Numbered from the stretch's first letter, positions 28,395 to 37,539 are shown. The stretch: 64,000 bases of DNA from Domibacillus epiphyticus (GCF_001975785.1 NZ_MSFI01000008.1:1-64000); one strand, 5' to 3'. A program made the numbers and translations. The notes: a model not told the origin generated them from the letters alone.

Positions 28395-28784
28395 TTATTT
28401 TTTCTTTACAACAGCCACCGTACAGCGCGACAGGCAGATAAGCGCCCCATCTTCATCCGTGATTTTAATGGTCCAAACCATTGTAGTCCGGCCGCGATGC
28501 TCGATTTCTGCGGTTGCTGTCACGATCCCATCCCGTTTTGATTTAATATGATTCGCGTTTATTTCTAATCCGAAACACAGTTCTGTTTCGTTATCAATAA
28601 GTGCAGCTGCACCGATACTGGCAGCCGATTCGGCGAGTGCAACTGATGCGCCGCCATGCAAGTAGCCCAGCGGCTGATGTGTCCGTTCATCCACTGGCAT
28701 TGTCATCACGACACGCCCTTCTTTTATTTCAATGATTTCCATCCCTAGTGCTTCGACTAGTGTTCCTTTTGTATTGATGTCCAT
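28395..28784 (-). CDS. menI: Hotdog-fold thioesterase, DHNA-CoA hydrolase (MenI/YuxO)
   Basis: A 129-residue PaaI-type hotdog protein. HQPLGYLHGGASVALAESAAS near residue 36 is the YuxO/MenI active-site region with the catalytic glutamate or aspartate helix. By homology it hydrolyses 1,4-dihydroxy-2-naphthoyl-CoA in menaquinone synthesis. In B. subtilis yuxO also lies just after mrpG. The other men genes are elsewhere. Confidence 0.85.
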   Translation of the reverse strand: MDINTKGTLVEALGMEIIEIKEGRVVMTMPVDERTHQPLGYLHGGASVALAESAASIGAAALIDNETELCFGLEINANHIKSKRDGIVTATAEIEHRGRTTMVWTIKITDEDGALICLSRCTVAVVKKK

Positions 28785-28869
28785 AACCTATTTCCCCCTT
28801 TTAAAATAACGCGCTTAATCTCAACCATGCATAGTGAGGTGGGACGTATTGTGAGCGTGCGCAATGTTT

Positions 28870-30327
28870 TTAAGATAAAGCAAGAATCGCCAGTGTTCGT
28901 GTCATGACACCAGGGGACATTTCTGCACTACCTGCAATATCAAGATGCACCCAAGGGGTGTTTTCCGCAAACTCGCCGATAAAGCCGCCTCCCATAATGG
29001 CATGGCCCTCTCGTCCTGGTGAATTGTTCAAATCGGCGACGTCACTTTTCCGTATACGCTCTTTATCAAATTCTGTAAGCGGCAGCTGCCAGATAAACTC
29101 TCCTGCTTCATGAGATGCTTCAAGCACCTGTTCAAAAAACGGCTCATTATTTGTCAGCGCCCCGGTTTTATCCTTGCCAAGCGCAATAATGACACCGCCT
29201 GTCAATGTGGCCACATCGACAATTCGGCCGGCACGCTGCTGTTTTGCGTATGTAATGGCATCCGCTAGGACAAGCCGCCCTTCTGCATCGGTGTTTTTCA
29301 CTTCTATTGTTTTTCCTGAAAGGGATGTGATAACGTCATCAGGCTTAAACGCATGACCGCTTATTACGTTATCCGTTGCCGCGATTACCGCCATAACGGG
29401 CTGATCAGGTTGAAGCTCGCCTATTATTTCCATAGCACCAAGCACAGCTGCCGCCCCTGCCATATCTGTTTTCATTCCGACAATTCCGTCTTTTGATTTT
29501 ATAGAATAACCACCTGTATCGAATGTGACACCTTTCCCAACAAACGTTAGTACATCATCCCAGACGTCTTTTGGATTATATTTCAGGGTAATCATTTTCG
29601 GCGGTTCAACAGACCCTTGTGCGACGGCAAGAAATGCACCCATCCCGATTTTTTCCATATCAGCCCTCTCTAAAACCTCTATTTCAAACCCGTATCGATT
29701 GGCCAGATTCATGGCATGGTCAGCGAGATCAGATGCGGTCATCATATTTGAAGGGGTGGCCGTGAGCTTTCTTGCCGTATTCGTCCCGTCAGCCATTGCT
29801 TTTCCGACTTCACATGCTGCTTTCACTTCCATCTCATCCGCTTCTGTCCAAACATCAATCGATTTCAACATTTTCTCCGGTTCATTCCCTGGCGTACGGT
29901 AGCCTGTAAACTGAAAGCGCGCCAAAAAAAACGCTTCAAATATGGCTTCTGCGGCCTCTGATGCTGTCACGTTTTCCGTTATGAACGAATCAAGCGCCAG
30001 ACTAACTGATTCTAAGCTGCATTCTTTGGTTTGGGCCGCTGCTTTTTTGACCGCTTCATGAATTGAATGAAAATCGACATCTTTTTCTTTTCCAAGTCCG
30101 ATAAACACGATACGCTTCGCTGGAATATATCCAAGCGTCGGGATAACAGCCACTCGACTTTTTTTCGCTGAAAGATCTCCTTCTTTTACAAGATCCGTAA
30201 GGCGGTTTTGAAATGACTTATCCAGTCCGTTTAAAACGCCTTCAAATTTCAAAGGTTTATCAAAAATCCCTACAATTAAAGTGTCTGAATGTGATTCAGT
30301 AAACGATCCTTTTTTTATTGTAAACAA
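28870..30327 (-). CDS. pepA: Leucyl aminopeptidase PepA (YuiE)
   Basis: A two-zinc M17 cytosol aminopeptidase, 485 residues. The N-terminal macro-like domain is followed by the catalytic domain with VGKGVTFDTGGYSIK, KTDMAGAA and the family signature NTDAEGRLVL (metal-binding D and E). The start is TTG at 30327, 7 bases after GAGGTG; an in-frame ATG 19 codons upstream has no ribosome binding site. It is monocistronic. Confidence 0.93.
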   Translation of the reverse strand: MFTIKKGSFTESHSDTLIVGIFDKPLKFEGVLNGLDKSFQNRLTDLVKEGDLSAKKSRVAVIPTLGYIPAKRIVFIGLGKEKDVDFHSIHEAVKKAAAQTKECSLESVSLALDSFITENVTASEAAEAIFEAFFLARFQFTGYRTPGNEPEKMLKSIDVWTEADEMEVKAACEVGKAMADGTNTARKLTATPSNMMTASDLADHAMNLANRYGFEIEVLERADMEKIGMGAFLAVAQGSVEPPKMITLKYNPKDVWDDVLTFVGKGVTFDTGGYSIKSKDGIVGMKTDMAGAAAVLGAMEIIGELQPDQPVMAVIAATDNVISGHAFKPDDVITSLSGKTIEVKNTDAEGRLVLADAITYAKQQRAGRIVDVATLTGGVIIALGKDKTGALTNNEPFFEQVLEASHEAGEFIWQLPLTEFDKERIRKSDVADLNNSPGREGHAIMGGGFIGEFAENTPWVHLDIAGSAEMSPGVMTRTLAILALS

Positions 30328-30457
30328 TGTTATCACCTCAATGTCATTATACAACGGAGACATACGGGGGGGAATTTTGAGCAAAGTCTGTATTCATTTC
30401 CCAAGGTGCCGGTGTATCTTTGGTCACGAAGCTTCTAATTGGGCTTAAAATAAAAAT

Positions 30458-30481
30458 AACCCACAGGTATCCCTGAAGGTT
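30458..30481 (-). terminator. Probable terminator of yuiB
   Basis: AACC-CA-CAGG pairs with CCTG-AA-GGTT with an internal bulge. On the minus strand ATTTTTATTTT follows. Confidence 0.55.
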
Positions 30482-30485
30482 AATT

Positions 30486-30803
30486 TTAGAACATTTGGTA
30501 TCCTTTTGCCCGCAGAAGCCGCATGACGAATCCGCTTACTACTGCGCCGAGAAAGCCACATAACAAAATCGTAATGTCTACCGGCTGGAGTCCAGCGAAC
30601 CGATCTCCAAGAATACGAAATGATTCACCAGTCTTAAATATGTAATCAAACGAGCTAATTCCATCGACAATGGCAATCGTAACAAGCGGATAAATAAACG
30701 CCATAATCCATGTCATACGAAGCAGCATGTTTAAGATAAACCCGATGCCGAAAAAAAGAACAAAAAAGAGCAGTGACGACACGAGTACAGTTGCTATATG
30801 CAT
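30486..30803 (-). CDS. yuiB: YuiB-like membrane protein
   Basis: A 105-residue protein with three hydrophobic helices (about 5-27, 32-50, 75-96), starting FFGIGFILNMLLRMTWIMAFIYP and ending in KGYQMF, as in B. subtilis YuiB. Function is unknown. Its place between pepA and yumB is conserved. The small zinc-ribbon gene yuiA, next to it in B. subtilis, was not found. Confidence 0.82.
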   Translation of the reverse strand: MHIATVLVSSLLFFVLFFGIGFILNMLLRMTWIMAFIYPLVTIAIVDGISSFDYIFKTGESFRILGDRFAGLQPVDITILLCGFLGAVVSGFVMRLLRAKGYQMF

Positions 30804-30884
30804 GAAGCAATTCCCCCTAAACTCATTACGTTTAGTTTACTGAACGACCGCTGAAAGGTCAATGAGCGAAAATGTGACAAAAAA

Positions 30885-30915
30885 CACCGACTGCGAGGGG
30901 GAACCGCAGTCGGTG
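30885..30915 (-). terminator. Terminator of the Nudix gene
   Basis: A perfect 11-base stem CACCGACTGCG / CGCAGTCGGTG with a 9-base loop; six Ts follow on the minus strand. It lies about 105 bases past the stop. Confidence 0.85.
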
Positions 30916-31019
30916 CTTTGCAAAAGTATTTTCAATCTTTTCAAAACAAAGACGAAAATAATTTTTCTTCCTTAATATAACCATTTCCTCTTATTTTTAT
31001 AACTTTATATGACAATATG

Positions 31020-31499
31020 TTAAATAAAGAAACGGTATGATGTGTAGCCGAACTGCGGACCAGGATCAGGGACTTCTATGCATCCAAGACCCGCTGTTTC
31101 AAACAGCTTTACAATGCTTCGCAGCAGCACCGATGTATCCGGGCTTTCCGCCAGTTCATCAACTGACATCCAACGGGCATCAAACAGTTCGCTTTTGTTT
31201 GGTAACGGTTCTTTTTCCTCATTCAGATCCATATGAAAAATAATCATCGTATCGCTCACATCATCCCGAATGACGCCTGTTCGAATGCCGACCACACCAC
31301 ACACTCCCGCATCAATATTTGTTTCTTCTTTTACTTCGCGTACGGCTGCTTCATCCACCCGCTCCCCCTCATCGACAAAACCGGCCGGCAGCGACCATTG
31401 ACCTTTTAAACCACCATACGCTTTTTTCACAACAAGCCAGCGCCCTTTGCTGTCGATAACGACCCCCGCCGCTGCTAACCAGACTTTACCCCTTTTCAT
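31020..31499 (-). CDS. Nudix hydrolase
   Basis: A 159-residue NTP/NDP-X pyrophosphohydrolase of unknown substrate. The Nudix box runs GFVDEGERVDEAAVREVKEETNI near residues 40-62 and keeps the REVKEE metal site, but the usual glycine before the final hydrophobic residue is asparagine. The C-terminal 25 residues (GPQFGYTSYRFFI) are outside the domain. It sits between yuiB and yumB with terminators on both sides. Confidence 0.88.
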   Translation of the reverse strand: MKRGKVWLAAAGVVIDSKGRWLVVKKAYGGLKGQWSLPAGFVDEGERVDEAAVREVKEETNIDAGVCGVVGIRTGVIRDDVSDTMIIFHMDLNEEKEPLPNKSELFDARWMSVDELAESPDTSVLLRSIVKLFETAGLGCIEVPDPGPQFGYTSYRFFI

Positions 31500-31528
31500 G
31501 TAATCCTTCCTTTCTAAAAATAAAAAAG

Positions 31529-31555
31529 CCCCGAATAAAAATCCGGAGCCGACAT
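31529..31555 (-). terminator. Terminator of yumB
   Basis: AGCCCCGAA pairs with TCCGGAGCC (with G:T pairs) around a T/A-rich loop. On the minus strand it ends in CTTTTTTATTTTT. Confidence 0.7.
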
Positions 31556-31560
31556 ATACA

Positions 31561-32784
31561 TTAAAGTATGTTGAATTTACCTTTTTTCAACACTAGAGAT
31601 GGACCGCCAATCAAGAAGAGTGCACGGTTATCAACCATTTTCTTCATAAAGGATGCTTTAGTACCCGTGAGCTTCTTGTCGAATACAACACCAATGGCAT
31701 CGTCGTCGCCAAGTGAGCAAACGGTTCCTTTAAGGTGAGGTGTGAATGTTTCGAGATCACTTTCTCCTTTTACAAGCTTCACAATATTGCGGGCACAAGT
31801 TTCACCTTGCTGCATAGCAATTTGAGCTGTCGGCGGGTATGGACGATTAATTTCTTCGTTAATAATTAGTGAGCAGTCACCGATAACAAAAATATCTTCT
31901 TGGTTTGGCGCACGAAGATCAGGATTCACCTTTACGCGTGCACGCATGTTTTCAATTCCTGATTTTTCTATGATGCTGCTTCCACGGACACCAGCAGCCC
32001 ACACGACCGTGCCTGCTTTAATTTCTTCCGTATCATCCTCACCTTTTGCGACGATGATTCCTTCCGCTGTTGCGCCTTTAATCGGTGTACCGATTTTAAA
32101 TTCGACACCTTTTTTCTCAAGCTGCGCCACCGCATATTTCACAAGTTCAGGATCGAAACCTGGTAGAACCATTGGTGCTGCTTCTACACAGTAAATCCGA
32201 ACTTTTGAATAGTCGATGTCGTACTCTTTGCAAAGCTCAGGAACCCGGTTTGCAAGTTCACCAAGAAACTCAATGCCAGTAAAGCCGGCGCCGCCGACAA
32301 CAAAAGTCAAGCGCTCTTCTTTTTTCTCTTCTTCGTTTGCATATGTAGCGAATTGGAATTCAATATGATCACGAAGCTGACGCGCTGTGTTTACATTTGA
32401 AATTGTAAACGCGTGTTCTTTTAGCCCTTCGATGCCAAATGTCTCAGATTCGCCGCCAAGAGCAACAACGAGGTAATCATAATTGACTTCCCCTGTATCC
32501 AAAATCACTTTCTTTTCATCAGGTTTAATATCTTGAACTTCTGCGCGGATAAATTCCACTTTGCTGCGGTTGATTACAGCGTCCACATCATAGCGCACCC
32601 GATCATGATGCATTGTGCCTGCAGACGCTTCGTGAAGCCATGTTGTTTCGTAGTGGTAATCATTTTTGTTTACAAGCACAATATTTGCTTCGTCAACTGA
32701 TAACGCTTTTTGTAGACGTGTTACGGTAACGAGACCGCCATAACCGGCGCCCAATACTACAATTTTCGGCTTTCTCACTGTCAT
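31561..32784 (-). CDS. yumB: Type II NADH dehydrogenase (NDH-2) YumB
   Basis: A membrane-associated FAD enzyme that passes electrons from NADH to menaquinone without pumping protons. The 407-residue protein has the FAD dinucleotide fold GAGYGG at 12-17, the NADH-binding fold [11 protein letters not shown] near 165, and FVIGDCS near 305. The start is the ATG at 32784 (TVRKPK), about 7 bases after GAGGTG; two earlier in-frame starts are worse placed. A Rex-like operator overlaps its likely transcription start. It is divergent from yumC. Confidence 0.92.
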   Translation of the reverse strand: MTVRKPKIVVLGAGYGGLVTVTRLQKALSVDEANIVLVNKNDYHYETTWLHEASAGTMHHDRVRYDVDAVINRSKVEFIRAEVQDIKPDEKKVILDTGEVNYDYLVVALGGESETFGIEGLKEHAFTISNVNTARQLRDHIEFQFATYANEEEKKEERLTFVVGGAGFTGIEFLGELANRVPELCKEYDIDYSKVRIYCVEAAPMVLPGFDPELVKYAVAQLEKKGVEFKIGTPIKGATAEGIIVAKGEDDTEEIKAGTVVWAAGVRGSSIIEKSGIENMRARVKVNPDLRAPNQEDIFVIGDCSLIINEEINRPYPPTAQIAMQQGETCARNIVKLVKGESDLETFTPHLKGTVCSLGDDDAIGVVFDKKLTGTKASFMKKMVDNRALFLIGGPSLVLKKGKFNIL

Positions 32785-32805
32785 CTTCATCCACCTCATT
32801 AAAGT

Positions 32806-32823
32806 TTGTGAAATTCTTCACTA
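32806..32823 (-). promoter_or_regulatory. Rex-like operator at the yumB promoter
   Basis: TTGTGAAATTCTTCACTA matches 13 of the 14 fixed bases of the Rex consensus (TTGTGAA-N4-TTCACAA). It lies just downstream of a minus-strand -10 element TATAAT (32827-32832), where a repressor would block transcription. The -35 region is weak. Confidence 0.6.
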
Positions 32824-32860
32824 ATCATTATAAAAAAATACGTTTTACTTTTACACAAAA

Positions 32861-32878
32861 TGTTCATAATGTTCATAA
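32861..32878. repeat. Tandem 9-base repeat between yumB and yumC
   Basis: TGTTCATAA occurs twice in direct succession in the divergent intergenic region. It may be chance in AT-rich DNA or part of a regulatory site. Confidence 0.4.
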
Positions 32879-32988
32879 CTAGTCTTATCATAGACGGTTT
32901 ATCTTCTTTTTTCAAGTTATTTTATCGATTTTCAAATAGGACGAATGATGAAAAATTTTGTATTATAGGAAATAAGGAGGGGATTTTT

Positions 32989-33942
32989 TTGACAGATATT
33001 ACGATTATCGGCGCCGGTCCAACCGGGTTATTTGCCGCATTTTACGCTGGAATGCGCGGTGCTTCCGTTAAAATTATTGAAAGTTTGCCGCAGCCGGGTG
33101 GACAATTGTCAGCACTATATCCCGAAAAATTTATTTACGACGTGGCAGCTTTCCCAGCAGTAAGGGCTCAAGAGCTAGTCGACCGGTTAGTGGAGCAAAT
33201 GAACCGATTCCCGGTTGAACTTTGTCTTGAGGAATCGGTAGAAGTTCTTGAAAAACAGGCAGATGGCGTCATTCGTCTTGCGACAACTAAAGGAGAGCAT
33301 TTTACAAAAGCGGTTATTATTACCGCTGGGAACGGGGCATTCCAGCCGCGCCGTCTTGAACTTGACGGTACGGAAAATTTGCCAAATGTCCATTACTTTG
33401 TGACGGATTTAAATAAATTTGCCGGGCGCCGTGTCGCCGTTCTTGGTGGAGGAGACTCAGCTGTCGACTGGGCATTGATGCTTGAACCGGTTGCAAAAGA
33501 AGTGACGATTATTCACCGACGGGATAAATTCCGGGCACATGAACATAGCGTGGAACAGCTGATGGAATCAAACGTGCGTGTTGCCACACCGTTTATACCT
33601 GTTTCTTTTGATGGAGTAACACTCAGTTTAGAAGAAGTAAAAGGTGAGCGAAATGAATTGCTCGAAATTGATGATTTAATTGTGAATTACGGTTTTATCT
33701 CGTCACTTGGTCCGATGAAAAACTGGGGGCTTCAGATTGAGAAAAATCAAATCACTGTTAATACAAGAATGGAAACGAACATAGAAGGTGTGTACGCAGC
33801 AGGTGATGTTGCTACATATGACGGAAAAGTAAAACTTATAGCGACTGGTTTCGGAGAAGCGCCAACTGCTGTAAATAACGCAAAATCATATATTGATCCT
33901 TCTGCAAAAGTACAGCCGCTGCATAGTTCTTCCCTGTTTTAA
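32989..33942 (+). CDS. yumC: Ferredoxin/flavodoxin-NADP+ reductase YumC
   Basis: A thioredoxin-reductase-like ferredoxin:NADP+ oxidoreductase, 317 residues. FAD binding is at GAGPTG (8-13) and NADPH binding at [12 protein letters not shown] near 155. The CxxC disulfide of thioredoxin reductases is absent, as expected. [21 protein letters not shown] near residue 277 is the FAD-contact motif. The start is TTG at 32989, 8 bases after GGAGG. Frames reaching further upstream lie in the divergent promoter region. Confidence 0.92.
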   Translation: MTDITIIGAGPTGLFAAFYAGMRGASVKIIESLPQPGGQLSALYPEKFIYDVAAFPAVRAQELVDRLVEQMNRFPVELCLEESVEVLEKQADGVIRLATTKGEHFTKAVIITAGNGAFQPRRLELDGTENLPNVHYFVTDLNKFAGRRVAVLGGGDSAVDWALMLEPVAKEVTIIHRRDKFRAHEHSVEQLMESNVRVATPFIPVSFDGVTLSLEEVKGERNELLEIDDLIVNYGFISSLGPMKNWGLQIEKNQITVNTRMETNIEGVYAAGDVATYDGKVKLIATGFGEAPTAVNNAKSYIDPSAKVQPLHSSSLF

Positions 33943-34364
33943 GTCATTTAAGGAGGGTAAGAGGGGTTTTTTCAAGAAATGCGCCTAGGCAAGATGTGGT
34001 TTCACAATATAAATTTATTGAAATTATTATAGTCATTTTGGATAGAGATGATGATACCCTATTTCTTCATCTCTTTTTTTTGCCCCCAAAAAGACGGATC
34101 CTTTTGTGTCTGTTCATATCCATCCCATTCACCTAGTTTAAGAATATAAAGAGAACTGTCTCATTTGGTTCTATCTCCTTTTACCCTCCTTGGTTTTAAA
34201 GCGTTCGCAGAGAAGTTCTACATTCCCTCATCGAAATACATCCTATATCCTCAGGAAACAATGATAAACCGTTATCTCTTATAAACTATCTTTTAAAACA
34301 AGTAAAATAGACTGCACATTTCTTCAAAATCCCCATGTTAAAATGTAAAAAAAGAGGAAAAATA
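33943..34364. other. Gene-free stretch after yumC
   Basis: Holds the yumC terminator at 34044-34074. The rest is AT-rich with no credible reading frame, and appears to be part of a degrading accessory patch that continues to 34977. Confidence 0.6.
34044..34074 (+). terminator. Terminator downstream of yumC
   Basis: AGAGATGA (34044-34051) pairs with TCATCTCT (34067-34074), followed by eight Ts. It is about 100 bases past the yumC stop. Confidence 0.75.
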
Positions 34365-34703
34365 ATGAATATAAGCATAAAAATCTTTTTCTGATTTTTT
34401 TAGTCTTGTTTTGTATTATTATGCCAAATAGAAGTTTTGCCGAATCTACCGAATCCGTTCAAAGGGAGATGTCAAAACAAGAATTCCTCCAAAACGGCGT
34501 GAGCGCCAAAAAACGAACAGAATGAGTAAAGAAAGCAGATAGGAAAAAAACTGACGGTTGTTGAATTTCAACAGACTGTCAATCAGTATGTTACGTTGAA
34601 AGATGCAGGTATAGTCGATTTCGTTGATTTGTGTTATAAAAGCAGGGGCATGTACAAATGCAGCTGCGATAATGCGCTTGTGAATACTTTATCTGTAAGC
34701 TAG
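34365..34703 (+). pseudogene. Decayed gene for a small secreted, cysteine-containing protein
   Basis: GAGG lies 7 bases before an ATG, and translation starts MNISIK. The frame is then lost at an A-run (34378-34382, one A short of keeping frame). The next frame reads NLFLIFLVLFCIIMPNRSFA, a convincing signal peptide, followed by ESTESVQREMSKQEFLQNG. A TGA stop interrupts at 34523-34525. A seven-A run (34544-34550) then shifts frame again before a segment with CYKSRGMYKCSCDN and a stop at 34701. The intact protein would have had about 110 residues. I do not recognise the family. Confidence 0.55.
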
Positions 34704-34737
34704 TACGTTTTGCAAGAAATAGGATGGAGGTGTTTTT

Positions 34738-34977
34738 ATGAGAAAAAAGAGTGTCACAACTATAAACCTGGCTTGTCTCGTTATCGCAGCTCTTTTTTTA
34801 ATCATCCATTTGACCACATCAAAAGATATATATCACTTTACCGTCTTATTCGGCTTTATAGGGGTCTTACTCAGTTTAGTCACTAGACAATGATTACTCG
34901 CTTTATTGAACTTTTTATTGGTCATCAGCTTGCTTTTACTTTGGTTCGTCAGTGACATTATGAATAGGTTTTTTTAA
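34738..34977 (+). pseudogene. Small multi-helix membrane protein interrupted by an in-frame TGA
   Basis: GGAGGTG lies 5 bases before an ATG. The frame encodes 51 residues with two hydrophobic helices (about 9-24 and 34-48) and stops at TGA (34891-34893). The same frame continues for 27 more codons as a third hydrophobic helix (LLALLNFLLVISLLLLWFVSD) to TAA at 34975. This suggests a roughly 79-residue, three-helix protein broken by one nonsense change, though the 51-residue form could still be made. No family recognised. It directly follows the decayed secreted-protein gene. Confidence 0.5.
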
Positions 34978-35011
34978 ATAACAATTTCAATGGATGATTA
35001 ATAGAACTTAA

Positions 35012-35041
35012 AAAAGAGGCTGGGACATGACAGCCTCTTTT
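35012..35041 (-). terminator. Terminator-like hairpin GAGGCTG/CAGCCTC
   Basis: AAAAGAGGCTG (35012-35022) pairs with CAGCCTCTTTT (35031-35041). On the minus strand six Ts follow. It probably ends the minus-strand nuclease transcript, or the plus-strand patch from the other side. Confidence 0.7.
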
Positions 35042-35052
35042 GTCTACACTCT

Positions 35053-35078
35053 GAACCGTTCGTCTCTCCGAACGGTTT
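35053..35078. terminator. Second hairpin next to the nuclease stop codon
   Basis: GAACCGTTCG (35053-35062) pairs with CGAACGGTTT (35069-35078). The plus side has TTTTC; the minus side lacks a T-tract, so its role is less clear than that of the neighbouring hairpin. Confidence 0.5.
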
Positions 35079-35091
35079 TCATTTATGGTTT

Positions 35092-37539
35092 TTATGAAGC
35101 AGGCTTTTTTGTTTTCTTTGCTTTTGAATTTGTCCACTTTTTCACGTTCTCTGCGCCAATGAACTCTACTTTTCGTTTTGTATCAAGCCGGACTTCTTTC
35201 ACTTCCGCACCACGGAAATCGATGACCTGGCCACGTTGCGGCGTTGAAATAATAACAACATTATATTTTAATCCTTCTCCTTGCAGCGTGGCGGAATGTT
35301 TTACAACGATCCCGTCACGGAATCGCGCATCTTTATCGATGTCTAGATGAATCCCCGGTTTTGCGACAATTAGCTTCTTTTCCTTCTTCTTCCCTTCAAT
35401 GTACTGAATATTTTCATCCGCAGCGAATGTGGTCCGGATAACAATTGGATCGTGGTCACTGGCGCGTCCATGTTCGTCCATAAACGATGAGTTTGTATGA
35501 ACAATATCCACTTCCGTCATTTCCGCCATGTTATTCGTCACTAAAATGTGATCAAGCACCTGTGAGTTGCCTTGATAAGAATACGTAAACCTCTCTTCTG
35601 CTGGAACACGGTCAATCATATTCGTCAACTCTGATCCTTTTAAAACCGAGAGTGATTCGGTAAATTCAAAGTCATTGAAATCGCCGGCAAGAACAACATT
35701 TGCATCTGGATCTGACGCCTTTACTTTTTTTACAAAACCATTTACAACCGCAGCCATATTCTTGCGCTGAATTTCACTGCTTGCTACCAGTGGCTGATTT
35801 TTACCGAACAGCGGCTGGTCTCCGCCTTTTGAATTAAAGTGGTTTGCAACAACAATGACTCTTTCCTCATTAAATATAAACTGCGCAGCCACCGGTTTTC
35901 GGCTGTCTTCAAACGCTGTATTTTCCGGATCTATGCGGCCTGGGTTCAGTGTTAATCTGCCATTTACAAATTCTGCTGATTCTGTTGCCTTTCCCTTCAT
36001 TCCTTCTGCCAGCTGTACACGACCGGGATTATATAGGAAGCCGACACGAATGTTACCGCCAGGCTGTCCGCCGTCCATTTTATCTTCAGGCGCAACATCT
36101 GTGTACACGTAGGCAGGACCACCAAGTGCTTCCATTGCTGTGATCAATTTCGCCGCACTTTGAGCCGCATCGGTCGTGCCTGAATCTACCGGACCATCGT
36201 TATCCTGCACTTCGGTAACAGCAATAATATCCGGTGACTTCATGCTATTGACTATCCCCGCTGCAAGACGGTTCGTTTTATCATTGGATGAGGCAGCTGA
36301 GTAATTTTCCAGGTTATAAGAAGCAATCGTCAATCCATCTTTTGTCGAGTGTAACATTGTTTCTTCAGGTTTTAATCCACCTTCTACAAGCGCCGGTACA
36401 TCTTCGACCAGCATTTTATAATTACTATAGCCGTAGCTCACAACACCAGTCACATTACCGGCAAAATAGTCGCCTGTTTTTGCAACAAAATATTCATCAT
36501 TCAAGTCTAGATGAAGACGCTCCGGATTATAATCTTCCGCAGATATACGGAGGCCGCCTGCTCTTGTGTTCGTTTCCGCATTTTCCGGCAAAACAACGAC
36601 TTCACCATACTTTTGGGGCGCGATGACCTTCGGATTGTTCACTTGAACAAGCATCCCTTCCAGGCTTTCAAAGAAATCAATACCATCTTCCTCAGGATCA
36701 AAATGACGAAATTGGTCATTGTCTATTACCTCAGTCGGGATCAAACGATCTTTGTTTATAACGACTGCTGCTGGCAGCACATGACCGGATTCTTTTATCA
36801 CAATGGTGTCTGCGTTAATTTCCGTTACCGGCAGATCAGTCTGTAATTTTTCTGAATAGCCCGCTAGTACCCATTCTTTTACGATTCCATTTACGCTAAG
36901 AAGGTCGCCTTTTTGCCTACCATGTGATTTTTTGTAGACGAGGATTCCTTCTGACGTGTCATCATTATCATCCGGTTCAATGCTTTGCATGTAAAAATTG
37001 TTCCTGTCTACAACGTGTGTCACGACGCCTTCTACATTTTTAACATGCACATTGTTGTAGGATGAAATGTGGCCTGCCCCTTGTATATCATGAATGTCAA
37101 GTGCTTCGACTGGTGCTTCCGGCTCTATGCTGTCAATCAGCATAACAGATTCAGGATTTTTCAAGCCTGGCTCCCCAAAATACGCTTCAAGCGATCCTGT
37201 AATACGCACTTTTTTTCCGATATTATCGGGATTTTCAACTAAATTAATACCCGGTCGAACAGATGGCGTTAACTGGATGGGCATAATGTTTGCCGGATCG
37301 GTTTCAAGAACGGAATCGGCTATTGCAATATTTGTCGTTTGAAAACGGTCATGTTCAGTCGTATAGCTGTCTTTTGAAAGGGTGTAGCCGACAATGTACC
37401 CCTCTACTGTAGCTGTCCCGCTGTTATTTGTGATCGCATCTCCTACAGTAATAGCCGCTGCATTTGCAGAATGGCTAAACGGAGTAAGTGCACCTATCAT
37501 GAAAATACATGCTGCAAAAACTTGTCCCATTTTTTTCAT
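35092..37539 (-). CDS. Secreted multidomain nuclease/phosphatase (endonuclease/exonuclease/phosphatase family)
   Basis: An 815-residue extracellular enzyme. It has a signal peptide (about 1-26, ending SHSANA), a DUF6359-like OB domain (AITVGDAITNNSGTATVEGYIVG), further OB-like domains, then a DNase I/EEP-type domain (about 415-700) with ASYNLENYS, AVTEVQD, VVANHFNSKGG, LAGDFNDFE and SDHDPIVI. It resembles the exeM/YhcR group of secreted nucleases. The tail is lysine-rich with no LPxTG or SLH anchor. The start is ATG at 37539 with AAAGGGG upstream; 56 in-frame codons before it lack a start signal. Substrate (DNA, RNA or phospho-compounds) is not determined. Confidence 0.85.
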   Translation of the reverse strand: MKKMGQVFAACIFMIGALTPFSHSANAAAITVGDAITNNSGTATVEGYIVGYTLSKDSYTTEHDRFQTTNIAIADSVLETDPANIMPIQLTPSVRPGINLVENPDNIGKKVRITGSLEAYFGEPGLKNPESVMLIDSIEPEAPVEALDIHDIQGAGHISSYNNVHVKNVEGVVTHVVDRNNFYMQSIEPDDNDDTSEGILVYKKSHGRQKGDLLSVNGIVKEWVLAGYSEKLQTDLPVTEINADTIVIKESGHVLPAAVVINKDRLIPTEVIDNDQFRHFDPEEDGIDFFESLEGMLVQVNNPKVIAPQKYGEVVVLPENAETNTRAGGLRISAEDYNPERLHLDLNDEYFVAKTGDYFAGNVTGVVSYGYSNYKMLVEDVPALVEGGLKPEETMLHSTKDGLTIASYNLENYSAASSNDKTNRLAAGIVNSMKSPDIIAVTEVQDNDGPVDSGTTDAAQSAAKLITAMEALGGPAYVYTDVAPEDKMDGGQPGGNIRVGFLYNPGRVQLAEGMKGKATESAEFVNGRLTLNPGRIDPENTAFEDSRKPVAAQFIFNEERVIVVANHFNSKGGDQPLFGKNQPLVASSEIQRKNMAAVVNGFVKKVKASDPDANVVLAGDFNDFEFTESLSVLKGSELTNMIDRVPAEERFTYSYQGNSQVLDHILVTNNMAEMTEVDIVHTNSSFMDEHGRASDHDPIVIRTTFAADENIQYIEGKKKEKKLIVAKPGIHLDIDKDARFRDGIVVKHSATLQGEGLKYNVVIISTPQRGQVIDFRGAEVKEVRLDTKRKVEFIGAENVKKWTNSKAKKTKKPAS

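Noticed and set aside
34523-34893. TGA read as a sense codon (selenocysteine or tryptophan) in the two small genes
   Set aside because: The first gene also has two frameshifts, no SECIS-like hairpin was recognised, and the large neighbouring genes use TGA as a normal stop. Decay explains it more simply.
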